Source of the DNA: Deltaproteobacteria bacterium UBA5205
GTDB lineage: Bacteria > Desulfobacterota > Syntrophorhabdia > Syntrophorhabdales > Syntrophorhabdaceae
Assembly (NCBI GenBank): GCA_002412715.1
Contig: DHVP01000026.1
Location: 1 to 62,195, forward strand
Reading direction: 5' to 3'
DNA length: 62,195 nucleotides
Below, in pieces: positions 9,082 through 18,345 of the stretch (position 1 is the stretch's first letter; every line of letters starts with the position of its first letter). Under the pieces are notes generated by a model. It saw only the letters and a program-made list of their open reading frames with translations, made no database searches and was not told the origin of the DNA. The position numbers and the translations under genes are program-made.

Positions 9082-10557
9082 TTACTCCTTGTCGAGTTTT
9101 CCTACCAGGGAAAGTGTGAAGGAGGCCCCCATGTATTTGAAGTGGGGCTGCACCTGCATATTGACCCTGTACCAACCGGGTTCGCCCTCCACGTCCGTGA
9201 CCGAGATGCTTGCTTTTCTGAGGGGGCGCCGCGAGCGCACACCCGGTGAGGGGTTGTCCTGATCGGCGACGTATTGCCGGATCCAGTTGTTGAGTTCTGT
9301 TTCGAGATCGCCCCTTTCCTTCCACGTTCCGATGTTCTCGCGCTGGATAACCTTTATGTAATGTGCGAGGCGGCTTACGATGAAGGTGTAGGGGAGCTGC
9401 GTACCGAGCTTGTAGTTGAGCTCCGCCTGTTTGCCCTCGGGCGTATTTGCGAAGACCTTCGGTTTCTGGGTGGAGTTGGCCGAGAAGAAGGCGGCATTGT
9501 CGCTGCCCTTCCTCATGGTGAGGGCGACAAAGCCCTCTTCGGCAAGCTCGAACTCCCTGCGCTCGGAGATAAGGACCTCCGTGGGGATCTTCGTCTGGAG
9601 TTCGCCCATCGCCTCATACTGGTAGATGGGCAGGTCCTCGACGGCGCCTCCGCCCTGGGGACCTATGATGTTGGCGCACCAGCGGTACTTGCCGAAGCTG
9701 TCCGTTATGCGCGAGGCAAAAGCGAATGCTGCGTTGCCCCACAGAAAGTTTCCGTCCCCGTCCGTCGTATCTTCCTTGTAGTTGAAGCCCTTCACTGGTT
9801 TCGTGTCCGGGCCGTAGGGTATCCTCAGGAGGAAATGGGGCAGGGCCAGGGCAACATTGCGGGAATCTTCCGATTCCCGGAAAGACTGCCATTTTATGTA
9901 CTGCGGCATCTCGAAGATCGACTTTAAGTCCTTCAGGTTCGGAAGGCCGGTAAAGCTGTCGATGCCAAAGAACTGTGCGCCTGCGGCGGCCACGAAGGGT
10001 GCATGGGACATGGTCGCGACGCTTGCCAGGTTCTGCAGGAGCTTGACGTCCGGCGCAGAGGGACCGAACTCGAAGTTGCCCACCATGAGTCCGTAGGGTT
10101 TGCCGCCGAACTGGCCGTATTCCTGGGTGTAGGCGAGCTTGTAAAGGCCGCTTTTTGTGATCTCCGGAGCATCCTCGAAGTCGTCGAGGAGGTCCGTTTT
10201 GGTGACGTTCATCACCTCGACCTTGATGTTCTCGCGAAAATCAGTGCGGTCGACGAGGAACTTCAGCGACGTCCATGCCGATTCCAGCTGCTGGAATTCC
10301 TTGTTGTGGAGGATGACATCCACCTGCGTGCTCAGCTTCTGGTCGAGGTTGGCGATCATCTCGTCGACGGCGGATGCCGTCACCCGCACTTCCTTTCCGG
10401 GCTTGAGCATCTCGTCGATAAAGGCCTGAAGGCCCTGCTTCGTTATCGAATAGGCCTCTTCGGACGGTTTCAGGCGGGTTGCCGCCACGATCTCGTCAAG
10501 GAGGGACGTTTGCCCTTCGGCCTGTTGTACCTGTTGTTCTTTCTTTTCTTCAGCCAC
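9082..10557 (-). CDS. tssC: Type VI contractile sheath large subunit TssC
   Basis: A 491-residue TssC (VipB) protein that assembles with TssB into the contractile sheath. Recognisable blocks are the ESAWTSLKFLVDRTDF segment near residue 95, MVGNFEFGPSAPDVKLLQNLASVATMSHAPF in the centre, ALPHFLLRIPYG, FLWGNAAFAFASRI and the C-terminal QVQPHFKYMGASFTLSLVGKL. The C-terminal region also contains the usual FIVSRLAHYIKVIQRENIGTW stretch. It starts 10 bp after tssB, so the two are translated together. Confidence 0.97.
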   Translation of the reverse strand: MAEEKKEQQVQQAEGQTSLLDEIVAATRLKPSEEAYSITKQGLQAFIDEMLKPGKEVRVTASAVDEMIANLDQKLSTQVDVILHNKEFQQLESAWTSLKFLVDRTDFRENIKVEVMNVTKTDLLDDFEDAPEITKSGLYKLAYTQEYGQFGGKPYGLMVGNFEFGPSAPDVKLLQNLASVATMSHAPFVAAAGAQFFGIDSFTGLPNLKDLKSIFEMPQYIKWQSFRESEDSRNVALALPHFLLRIPYGPDTKPVKGFNYKEDTTDGDGNFLWGNAAFAFASRITDSFGKYRWCANIIGPQGGGAVEDLPIYQYEAMGELQTKIPTEVLISERREFELAEEGFVALTMRKGSDNAAFFSANSTQKPKVFANTPEGKQAELNYKLGTQLPYTFIVSRLAHYIKVIQRENIGTWKERGDLETELNNWIRQYVADQDNPSPGVRSRRPLRKASISVTDVEGEPGWYRVNMQVQPHFKYMGASFTLSLVGKLDKE

Positions 10558-10567
10558 GTTCCACCCC

Positions 10568-11053
10568 CTACCCTTCGATCCCGAGTTCTTTCAGGAGACG
10601 CGCCTTTACCTCGTCGTCCTTCACGATGTCCTGGATCTTCTTTCTGAATTCGGGGATGTTCCCGAGGGGCCCCTTGAGGGCCTTGAGGGCGTCCCGAAGC
10701 TCCAGGAGTTTCTTCAACTCCGGCACCTTCTGTATAATGGTATCGGGTTCGAAGTCCTTCATCTTCTTGAAATCAAGGTTGACGCTCATCTGCGCATCTG
10801 GTTCATCGGACAGCTTGTTGTCGACGACGGTCTCCAGGCGGACGTTGTGAGCTCCGAGGACATCGTTGAAATTGTCCTTGTCGATGTTGACGGGCTGGCG
10901 GTCTTCCACGCTCCTTGCATCCTTCTGCAGCGTAAAATCACCCATGACGAGAACCTTCAGAGGAAGCTCGATCTCTTCTTTCGCATCGCCTGTCGCCGGG
11001 CGATAGACGATGTTTACCCGTTCTTTCGGCGCAACGGAACCTTCTTTAGCCAT
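10568..11053 (-). CDS. tssB: Type VI contractile sheath small subunit TssB
   Basis: A 161-residue TssB (VipA) protein, partner of TssC. The N-terminus MAKEGSVAPKERVNIVYRP continues into GDAKEEIELPLKVLVMGDFT and later VEDRQPVNIDKDNFNDVL, all standard for the family. The C-terminal helix ELKKLLELRDALKALKGPLGN is also typical. A strong Shine-Dalgarno (AAAGGAGG on the minus strand) precedes the ATG. A 156 bp gap separates it from tssA, so a second promoter may lie here. Confidence 0.97.
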   Translation of the reverse strand: MAKEGSVAPKERVNIVYRPATGDAKEEIELPLKVLVMGDFTLQKDARSVEDRQPVNIDKDNFNDVLGAHNVRLETVVDNKLSDEPDAQMSVNLDFKKMKDFEPDTIIQKVPELKKLLELRDALKALKGPLGNIPEFRKKIQDIVKDDEVKARLLKELGIEG

Positions 11054-11147
11054 TTCGCACCCCTCCTTTACAAGGAATAATGTTTTTCTTGCCGTGAAAT
11101 ATACTGTGATTCGCCCAAAAACTGCCGTTTACAGCTCGAGCATATCT

Positions 11148-11153
11148 ATTATA
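11148..11153 (-). promoter_or_regulatory. Possible -10 element upstream of tssB
   Basis: In the 156 bp gap between tssA and tssB the minus strand carries TATAAT, about 95 bp upstream of the tssB start. No good -35 hexamer sits at the usual distance and no sigma-54 motif is visible, so this is weak. The gap is AT-rich compared with the rest of the cluster. Confidence 0.3.
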
Positions 11154-11209
11154 TTTCAAATTCAGCCAAATTAAAACCAAGAGTTTCGCCTGTATAACAA
11201 AATGAACGT

Positions 11210-12727
11210 CTATATATACTCCATGGCCTTCACGGGGTCGAGAATACTCAACCGACGGAATACGTCGGGGCCCAGTTCGTGCCCGTCCGCGCCGTCCCCG
11301 GAGGCGATCCCGGCAAGTATAACCTCGTAAGCCTCGGCGGCGAGCGAGGGTTCCCAGTCTCCCAGGCGGTAGGCGTCGATGAGTCCGAGGAGTTCGCTGA
11401 AATACGAGCACGACACGCGTTGCTGGTTATTTTGCAGGAGAAACCGGCAGAGGCTTGTCTGGCGCAGGAAGCGTTCCCGTACCGACGGCGCCCTCACCAG
11501 GGTGTCCCGGAGCCGCGCTATGGCCGCGGAGAGATTGCCCGCGTCCGCCATCGCCTGCGCCTTGCCCGTGTCGTCTTCGACCTGGCGCGCAAGGTCGTCT
11601 CCGGGTGCGTCGGAGGCTGAGCCCCCCTGTGCCATTGCGTCCGCAAGCCATTTTTTTGTTTGCGGATCGGCAAAGGGCGTTCCATCGGAGAAGGTGAGCC
11701 TTTCAATGCCGGGAAGGCGTTTTACATAAAGAACCGTCTGGTTCGCGACATCCTTCGCGATGGCTTCCTGTCCCGTTCGTTCCAGGGCTTCGGCAACATA
11801 GCGGCTGAGGTCGAGCCAGAAGAGATATTGAGGTATCCGCGATTCGCATGCGGCAAGGAGGGTTTTCCAGCTGCCCGAATGGTACATGCTTTTGAGTGAA
11901 TCCCTGATCTCTTCATCGGGGGATTCGATCATCGTTCTGCCGCCGTGGCTCGGCGGCGGGACCGATACGGTGATCCACGCGATAGCCCTGTTGAGACGGA
12001 AGTAGAGGCCGTCGGGGGAGTCGTTCTGCATGAGCAGGGCCGAGGCCGCCCTTAAGGCGTCCAGGCCATGCTTTATGAGCGGCTCGGGGTCGTCGCCGGC
12101 AGGGGCGGGTCCCACGGGGGCCGGGGCACGTGCGGGCTCTTTGCCTGCGGCCGGTTGGACGGCAGGTTGAGGAGCCTGTGTCTGTGCTTCCTTCGGCCCC
12201 AGGACGGAGCCGATCATGGACATGAGGGGGCCGATCGACGGCGCGTCTTCCATATTCTCTCTAAGAAAGGTGTCGATAGCGTCGAGATCGCCGAAAAGGG
12301 CGTCTATTTCGTCCTTTTCCCACTGCTCGGGCTTGAGGCCCGTGACGGTGGAGGATGTCTTTTCCAGCCACCACTCGATGGCATTGCGCCGTCCCCGCAT
12401 GCGTGCCTTTGCGGGGAAGAGGGTCTCCCAGTACGTCGTAAGGATGTCGCGCCAGACGTGCGCACCCGTCGCGAGGCCCGCGAGGCCTTCCGTCCTGAGA
12501 AGCGCCATGGAAAGGTAGCTTGCCACGAGGAGGTCCTTGGAACGGCCGCTCAGGATGTCGGCACAGAGATCGAGGATTTTCTGCCAGTCGATCGCACCTG
12601 CCGCAGACGGCGAAGACATCTTTTCGATCTCCGTGGAGAGCTTGTCGAAGATCTCCTCGGAGCGTATGTCGCTGCCCGCGGGTGTTGCTCCCGGTATCGG
12701 CGTTGCTCCAAGCTCTTTAAATTCCAT
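11210..12727 (-). CDS. tssA: Type VI secretion protein TssA (VasJ type)
   Basis: A 505-residue TssA protein that primes tube/sheath assembly at the baseplate. An ImpA-N-type domain occupies about residues 15-130 (CADILSGRSKDLLVASYLSMALLRTEGLAGL, then WRDILTTYWETLFP). An Ala/Pro-rich linker follows, then a VasJ-type helical C-terminal domain with the typical RLTFSDGTPFADPQTKKWL block. I chose the ATG at 12727 (MEFKELGATPIPG) because AGGTTGG precedes it and it lies just after the tssM stop. The longer reading frame that begins at 12883 has an Arg/Ser-rich, unconserved N-terminus overlapping tssM. Confidence 0.9.
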   Translation of the reverse strand: MEFKELGATPIPGATPAGSDIRSEEIFDKLSTEIEKMSSPSAAGAIDWQKILDLCADILSGRSKDLLVASYLSMALLRTEGLAGLATGAHVWRDILTTYWETLFPAKARMRGRRNAIEWWLEKTSSTVTGLKPEQWEKDEIDALFGDLDAIDTFLRENMEDAPSIGPLMSMIGSVLGPKEAQTQAPQPAVQPAAGKEPARAPAPVGPAPAGDDPEPLIKHGLDALRAASALLMQNDSPDGLYFRLNRAIAWITVSVPPPSHGGRTMIESPDEEIRDSLKSMYHSGSWKTLLAACESRIPQYLFWLDLSRYVAEALERTGQEAIAKDVANQTVLYVKRLPGIERLTFSDGTPFADPQTKKWLADAMAQGGSASDAPGDDLARQVEDDTGKAQAMADAGNLSAAIARLRDTLVRAPSVRERFLRQTSLCRFLLQNNQQRVSCSYFSELLGLIDAYRLGDWEPSLAAEAYEVILAGIASGDGADGHELGPDVFRRLSILDPVKAMEYI

Positions 12728-12755
12728 AGGCCAACCTTTTGAAAATGCGCGTAAT

Positions 12756-15700
12756 CTACTTAAACGTGCAATCGGCGACGACGCCGGGCGCCTTCTTCGA
12801 GCTCTTCTTGAGCCCGGCGATGACCGGCTGCGCATTGTCGATCTTGTATCGTATCCTGATCCATTTGACACCGGCCCCGGCAAGCGTCGCCTTGCTCTCC
12901 GGGAAGTCCGTCGCCTTGTAGCTCCTGCTGCCCGAAGCGAAGTCGGAAAGGAAGGTCGCGAACCCCGTCGTGCCCTTGTAAATCCTGGTCAGGGCGAAGT
13001 CGGGAAACATGATCTTCACTATCGTATCGCCGCATTTCTCCGGCGACCAAACGAAGGACCGGGAATCGGGATAATTGTAGTTTTTGAGTATTGCCGTGCC
13101 GTCGGAGCATTGCAGGGACAACTGGTTCCCCAGGGGTTTGACCTTCGCATCGGCGTTGACCTCGATGGGCACGGTCTGGATGGAGACGGTATGGTCCGAC
13201 TGGAATTCAACGGGGGCGGATGGCACGGCATTGAGAAATTTCAGGAATTCAGGTTTGAACGGAACTGAGCGTTCGAACATCGTATTTTCATATACCTTCC
13301 TGGGGGCGTATCCCAGTTTTGCCTGGACGAGGAACGGTTTTGCGGTCCCGTCCCTGTACTTGATCACCACCCCGTCGGTTTTGTCAAAAAAAGATTTCAG
13401 GACTTTTTCTTTCGGCACGCCGTCCATTTTTCCCATAACGTCGCCCTCCCACCTGTCCTGGAGCGAACAGGACGTTTTGCCGATGCCGTAGGAGACGAGA
13501 TAGTCGAGGGGTCCGCCGAGGAGCGACCAGACGAAATCGGCATCCCCATAGTCGTCTTCCTTCATCATGTTCTGCAAGGCAAGATACTGCGTGTAGGCCT
13601 GGTTAAAGGGAGATTTATCCTCCGCCAGGGCCGCCTGCCCCGAAAAGAGGTCTGAGACCATCCGCATCGCCGTGTCACCCGACGAGGCTATGGGGGCGGT
13701 CTGGGTCAGCGCCTTTGCATATTCTGCGTAAGTCTTCGCCCTGGAGGGGCGCTGATCAGCTATTTTCTTCATTGCGGGATCCAATTTTGCCACCTGCTGC
13801 TCTGTCGAGGACTCAACCTTTTTAAACTCCTGGCCGATCCTGCTCGCAAGGCCCTGGTCCTTTTTGGTCTTGTCGTCGCCGACCGTGGAAAGTGTTGCTA
13901 TATTGAGAAGCTCCGTGGGCAATTTCGTCCATTTCGGCGGTTTCGTCCTCGCGTCCGATTGTGTCGACTCGTCGCTGAGGCGGGATATGAGTTTCCAGTA
14001 CGGATTATGGTCCGTGGTCATGAGGGAGGCCATATTCCGCCGGGCTGTTTCCGTCTGGTATGCATCCGCGCCCTTGTGGAAGTTATCGGCAAAATCGTAC
14101 CACGCTTTATAATATTCTTCCTGGTACCATTTCCAGAAGGACGGGACCGACCTTGCGACGGGAGTGCCCGTTTTCAATACCCCCTCGAGGTGCTTGATAA
14201 AATCGGAGATGTGTTTCTGGCCCAATTTCGTATAGGACCCGGGAACCACAACGGTATCGTCATGCTCGCCGACCTCGGCGCTGCCCCAGAAATCGGTGAG
14301 CCTTATATCGGGCGCGTCGGGGATTGACTTGTGGACGAGCCACTCCAGGCTTCCATGCCTCGCGACGACGGAAATGAGGCCGGCCTGGAGCAATTCGCGG
14401 CTCCTTACGAGTTCGGCCCTGTTGTTGTGCCAGCTGAGATAATCCCTGTAGACATTGCCGAAGATCTGGGACGCCTCGTAGGGAAGCGTGGAATAATGAA
14501 GGTCGATGGCAGCCGCCGCCGCCTGGCCGAAGCCTTTTACGTCGGGGAGCTTGCCCTTGTCCAGGAGGCCGTTCAGGAGTCCCGTGCGCATGACGAGATA
14601 ATCCGCGTAAATGGCAATACTGTCGGAATCGGTGTCGGCGTTGACGCTATCGAGCTTTCCCGAAAGGCCCTTGTCGAAGCCCCAGAGGAACCCTTTGTTC
14701 ACAAAGGTGATATAGTGATCCTTTGCCCTTCGTTCGGCGTCATGGGTCGCACTCAGGCCGAAGCTGGGCAGGAGCCACCGGGAGTTGCTCTGTTCGAGTT
14801 CCTCGATCTCGATCCTGAACTTTTCAATGGTCAGAAGGTTCGTCGCGGTATCGCCGGGGAGCGCGGGGAGGGTCCTGAAGACGTCCATGAAGTTGTTGAG
14901 AGTCGTCGTGCTGTGCAGGAATGAGAAGGTGAGCAGCCCGATGAGGGCCACCCACAGGAAGAGCCAGGAGGTAAACCCGAGGCTCCGGGTGATGCGCCTC
15001 CATCGGAGGAAGTCGTGGGTGTGGGTGTAGAGCGACCTGTCGCCGGGGAGGATCCTCGCGAAAATGTCCCTGAGAAACATTCCCTTTTCGATTGCAGGGG
15101 CAGCCTTAGGATGATCGGGCACGAATCCGGCCGCCTCGAGGAACTCCGATGAAGGCACGCCGTCCTGCCGGCCGCTGGAAAAGAAGATCCCCCGAAGAAG
15201 CGGGGTTTCCTGGTAGGGATTGTCGCCGAAGACCGTTTTCATGAATTCCGCGAGGCCGGGTTTCAGCCTTAGGAATTCCTCGCGGAACACGATGGTGCCG
15301 GGCATCATGGGCCCCTTGCCCCTCACCACATGAAGGGCTATGTCGTCGATGCGTTCCGATACGCTTTCGAAGGTGTCATCGAGGAGGATGTCCCAATGGC
15401 CCTTCGAGTCCCGGTTCAGGTAGCCCATCGCCTGGCCCGCGTCGTCAGGCGCCAGGTCCCGAAAGGCGTCATTGAACCCGTAAACCCTGTCCGTCTTGGT
15501 AACAAGGATGTAGACGGGGAAACGGGCCCCCACGACGCGCATGAGCTGATCGATCCTCTTGCGTATGTTCTGGCCGTCCTCTCTCAAGGCGGTCCTGTCG
15601 GCGGACTGGAGCTTGTCCGCGGCGATGGTTGCTATGACCCCGTTGACGGGTTCCCTGCGCCGGTATTTCGCGAGAAGGGTGAGGAACTTCTCCCATTCCT

Positions 15701-16256
15701 CCCTGTCGGGAATCTCATCGAGGGGAATCGTGTAGCGTCCGGCCGTATCGAGGACGATGGAGTTCTCGAAGAACCACCAGTCGCAGTTTATCGTCGCGGA
15801 GATGGTGGCGGCACGTTCGGGATAGGCCACGGGGGACTCGAGGCGCGAGTTCCTGATCGCCGTCGTCTTGCCGGACCCCGATTCACCGATGACGACAAAC
15901 CAGGGCAAAGCGTAGAGCGGGTTGCCTCGCTTCTTGAGGGACGACCTCTTAAGCAGGGCGAGGGAATCCTTCCAGTGGTCCTGGAGGTCCTGGAGCTGCT
16001 GCCTTTCATGCAGCGGAGCTCCCTTGATGACGCTTTCATCGAGCTGGACCACCCTCTCGACGAATTTCTTCTCCCTGCGTCTCAAGAGATATTTCTTGAG
16101 GAAGACAAACCCTACGAAAAGACCGATGATGCCCGCGAAGATGGCGCCCGCCACCCACAGAGGCCAGCCTTTCTTCCAGATCAGCCAGAGGTCGAGAGCT
16201 GCCAGTGCGGCCAATACGAGGACGATGAGGACTACTTTCAGTATCTTCTTTATCAT
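12756..16256 (-). CDS. tssM: Type VI membrane complex protein TssM (IcmF)
   Basis: An 1166-residue inner-membrane protein of the IcmF family, the central pillar of the TssJ-L-M trans-envelope complex. There are two transmembrane helices at about 5-27 and 33-55, then a cytoplasmic NTPase-like domain with an intact Walker A GESGSGKT at 124-131 and SIVLDTAGRY near 166-175. A third transmembrane helix follows (GFTSWLFLWVALIGLLTFSF, roughly 430-455). The rest is a large periplasmic region ending in the beta-rich domain that contacts TssJ. Length is normal. It lies 45 bp after tssL and 28 bp before tssA. Confidence 0.96.
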   Translation of the reverse strand: MIKKILKVVLIVLVLAALAALDLWLIWKKGWPLWVAGAIFAGIIGLFVGFVFLKKYLLRRREKKFVERVVQLDESVIKGAPLHERQQLQDLQDHWKDSLALLKRSSLKKRGNPLYALPWFVVIGESGSGKTTAIRNSRLESPVAYPERAATISATINCDWWFFENSIVLDTAGRYTIPLDEIPDREEWEKFLTLLAKYRRREPVNGVIATIAADKLQSADRTALREDGQNIRKRIDQLMRVVGARFPVYILVTKTDRVYGFNDAFRDLAPDDAGQAMGYLNRDSKGHWDILLDDTFESVSERIDDIALHVVRGKGPMMPGTIVFREEFLRLKPGLAEFMKTVFGDNPYQETPLLRGIFFSSGRQDGVPSSEFLEAAGFVPDHPKAAPAIEKGMFLRDIFARILPGDRSLYTHTHDFLRWRRITRSLGFTSWLFLWVALIGLLTFSFLHSTTTLNNFMDVFRTLPALPGDTATNLLTIEKFRIEIEELEQSNSRWLLPSFGLSATHDAERRAKDHYITFVNKGFLWGFDKGLSGKLDSVNADTDSDSIAIYADYLVMRTGLLNGLLDKGKLPDVKGFGQAAAAAIDLHYSTLPYEASQIFGNVYRDYLSWHNNRAELVRSRELLQAGLISVVARHGSLEWLVHKSIPDAPDIRLTDFWGSAEVGEHDDTVVVPGSYTKLGQKHISDFIKHLEGVLKTGTPVARSVPSFWKWYQEEYYKAWYDFADNFHKGADAYQTETARRNMASLMTTDHNPYWKLISRLSDESTQSDARTKPPKWTKLPTELLNIATLSTVGDDKTKKDQGLASRIGQEFKKVESSTEQQVAKLDPAMKKIADQRPSRAKTYAEYAKALTQTAPIASSGDTAMRMVSDLFSGQAALAEDKSPFNQAYTQYLALQNMMKEDDYGDADFVWSLLGGPLDYLVSYGIGKTSCSLQDRWEGDVMGKMDGVPKEKVLKSFFDKTDGVVIKYRDGTAKPFLVQAKLGYAPRKVYENTMFERSVPFKPEFLKFLNAVPSAPVEFQSDHTVSIQTVPIEVNADAKVKPLGNQLSLQCSDGTAILKNYNYPDSRSFVWSPEKCGDTIVKIMFPDFALTRIYKGTTGFATFLSDFASGSRSYKATDFPESKATLAGAGVKWIRIRYKIDNAQPVIAGLKKSSKKAPGVVADCTFK

Positions 16257-16301
16257 ATGAACGGCCTTGCCATCCTGCAGTTACCTCTTGTTTGCCGCCG
16301 G

Positions 16302-16955
16302 TTAGTGGAAATAAGCGGCCAGCATACCCCCAAGTACATTGTTATAGAAAATAAAAAGCGCCAGGAACACGAGAACGGGAATGATACCGACGAGTATGGT
16401 GAAGGCAAAGGCCCCGGTCATGCCCTTCCTGCGCTCTTTTCTCTCGGCGCCATAGGAGTCCGGGAACATATGGAGCGTATCCTCCTCGCCGCCCTTCCTG
16501 GCGAGAAGGAGGTCGAGCCGCATGATTTTTTCCAGCTCCTCGCTGTCCTCGGGCCTGAAATAGCTTCCCTTGAACCCCATCGCAAGGCACCAGCCGTAGA
16601 CCTTCCGGACGTCTTGTGTTCCCGGCGGCAATGCATTCAGGTGTTCGAAGAACTCCTGCCCGGCGTTTGTCGTGTTGAAGAACCGATGCTGGAACTGCGC
16701 CACCTGCCACCTGTCCTTGCCCGGCCAGCCGCTGCAGAGGATCATCTCGTCTATGAGAGCGGATACGGCGAAAAGGCCTTCCCGCCATGTGTCATCGGGG
16801 ACCTCTGACCTTACCCTCACGACCTCGGCCCTGTGGAGCAGGTCCTCGTACCGCCCCCGTGCATCGTCATAGGAAAGCGCGGCGGCAGACGGCTCGGGGC
16901 CCGTCAGGTAGACCGTGTAGGCCAGGAGTTCAGAGTAGCAGTCGATGAGTTTCAT
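16302..16955 (-). CDS. tssL: Type VI membrane complex protein TssL (DotU)
   Basis: A 217-residue DotU-family protein, cytoplasmic with a single C-terminal membrane anchor (AFTILVGIIPVLVFLALFIF). Characteristic are FAVSALIDEMILCSGWPG, VAQFQHRFFNTTNAGQEFFEHL and VYGWCLAMGFKGSYF. It lacks a C-terminal OmpA-type peptidoglycan-binding domain, so cell-wall anchoring of the complex would need another protein. It starts 10 bp after tssK. Confidence 0.95.
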   Translation of the reverse strand: MKLIDCYSELLAYTVYLTGPEPSAAALSYDDARGRYEDLLHRAEVVRVRSEVPDDTWREGLFAVSALIDEMILCSGWPGKDRWQVAQFQHRFFNTTNAGQEFFEHLNALPPGTQDVRKVYGWCLAMGFKGSYFRPEDSEELEKIMRLDLLLARKGGEEDTLHMFPDSYGAERKERRKGMTGAFAFTILVGIIPVLVFLALFIFYNNVLGGMLAAYFH

Positions 16956-16965
16956 AGATACCTGC

Positions 16966-18345
16966 TCATGGTTTCAGGATCGCAAGCTCGATCATCGTGT
17001 CTTCCGGCGCATCGGGCCAGTAGAGCGCGATCCGTCCGTTTTTAAGGACATCATGCCAGTACCGGTTGGTCCGGTCGATCTCAAAACAGAACATGCCCGG
17101 CTTCCTGGGCAATCCTGGCGGCATTTCCACCTTCTGCTCCAGCGGAATGCCGGGAAGGGCCCGCGTGATCAGAACGGGGACCTCTTCTTCGGAGCCGAGC
17201 TTCACTATATGCCTGACCCCATCGAGAACACCCTGCGCTTCCCCGGCCGACTTGACGACAAGGTAAAAAAGGTTCCGGTTGTCGAGAAGTTCCTGCGGCA
17301 CTATCGCACGGAAATAATGGTTTTCCCTGTCGAAGTGGATGATATTTTCCATCCCCAGGATCATGGACGCCACGATCTCCTCGATGAGCAGCTGTACCTG
17401 GCGGAAACAGAAACCGAGGTTCTCGTGGTCGTAAGGGGGGATGAGCTGTGTGCCGTTTGCCAGTCTTCCCAGGGCATCGACGCGGTCGGTGAAGGAGCTG
17501 AGCTCGCCGGCGAACTGCCTCAGGAGCCCGTACGCCGTCCACGGGTGCACCGTGGACACCTCGATGAAATGCTCGAGGAGGGGCAGATAGCGGTTCAGCG
17601 TGTGAAGGGCGAGGAAGAAGTTGAGGTAGGCCGCCTGCAGGTCGGCCTGCTGGAAGCCTCTGGGGTTCTTGTACTCCTCGAGGATGTGGCAGCGGGAGAG
17701 TATCAGTTCCCGAACGGCGTGCATGATCCTGACGAGGGGCTCCGCCGAGGAAAGCATGACTGCGGGCGCAACGTAGTCCCGGGAAAGGACCACATCCTGG
17801 CCGTTGAAGGTGAGGATTGCCAGCGGCATGAGATGATAGTCGGCCGAGTCGGCAGTTTCATTTTCCCAGAAGAACTTGAGAACGTGATGAAGGAGCTTCA
17901 CTTCGGCGATGTTATCGGTGAGATAGACGTCCTTCACGGCGGATTGGGTCTCGTCGACGCTGTATCGCGACCGGACCTCCCCGCTGCCCGGTGCGGCGAC
18001 GTTTTTCCCGCCATGGTCCCATCGCTTGAGACCGATGAAGACCTTGAAGGGTTTGTCCATATTGGTCCAGGCATCCTTGAATGACCGGGCCTGCAATTTT
18101 GCGTTCTCCGTTGTCTTGACCCAGGTCCCATCCTGGAAAAGGAATTCGCCGTGGGAAAGGTTGAAGACCATCTCCCGGAGCGCTCCCTCGTCGATGGTGT
18201 GTCCGCAGGTCCCGAAGAAGAAGGGCTGCAGGTAGTCCCGAAGCGGCCCCAGCGACGATTGATGGAAAAGGTCGGCCTGCTGGAAATGCTGGGGTTGCAG
18301 GAAGAGCCCCTGGTACCAGAAAACGGGTTTCTTCGGTTCTGTCAT
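16966..18345 (-). CDS. tssK: Type VI baseplate protein TssK
   Basis: A 459-residue TssK (VasE/ImpJ) protein that links the baseplate to the TssL-TssM membrane complex. The N-terminus PVFWYQGLFLQPQHFQQADLF is the family signature (W-x-x-G-x-F-L-x-P-Q-H-F-Q). Further conserved segments are HPWTAYGLLRQFAGELSSFT and, at the C-terminus, CFEIDRTNRYWHDVLKNGRIALYWPDAPED. Its ATG overlaps the tssJ stop by four bases (ATGA), so translation is coupled. Confidence 0.96.
   Translation of the reverse strand: MTEPKKPVFWYQGLFLQPQHFQQADLFHQSSLGPLRDYLQPFFFGTCGHTIDEGALREMVFNLSHGEFLFQDGTWVKTTENAKLQARSFKDAWTNMDKPFKVFIGLKRWDHGGKNVAAPGSGEVRSRYSVDETQSAVKDVYLTDNIAEVKLLHHVLKFFWENETADSADYHLMPLAILTFNGQDVVLSRDYVAPAVMLSSAEPLVRIMHAVRELILSRCHILEEYKNPRGFQQADLQAAYLNFFLALHTLNRYLPLLEHFIEVSTVHPWTAYGLLRQFAGELSSFTDRVDALGRLANGTQLIPPYDHENLGFCFRQVQLLIEEIVASMILGMENIIHFDRENHYFRAIVPQELLDNRNLFYLVVKSAGEAQGVLDGVRHIVKLGSEEEVPVLITRALPGIPLEQKVEMPPGLPRKPGMFCFEIDRTNRYWHDVLKNGRIALYWPDAPEDTMIELAILKP

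Noticed and set aside
15330..16808. 492-codon plus-strand frame opposite tssM and tssL
   Set aside because: Antisense to two well-supported genes; the composition is that of a complementary-strand frame in GC-rich DNA.
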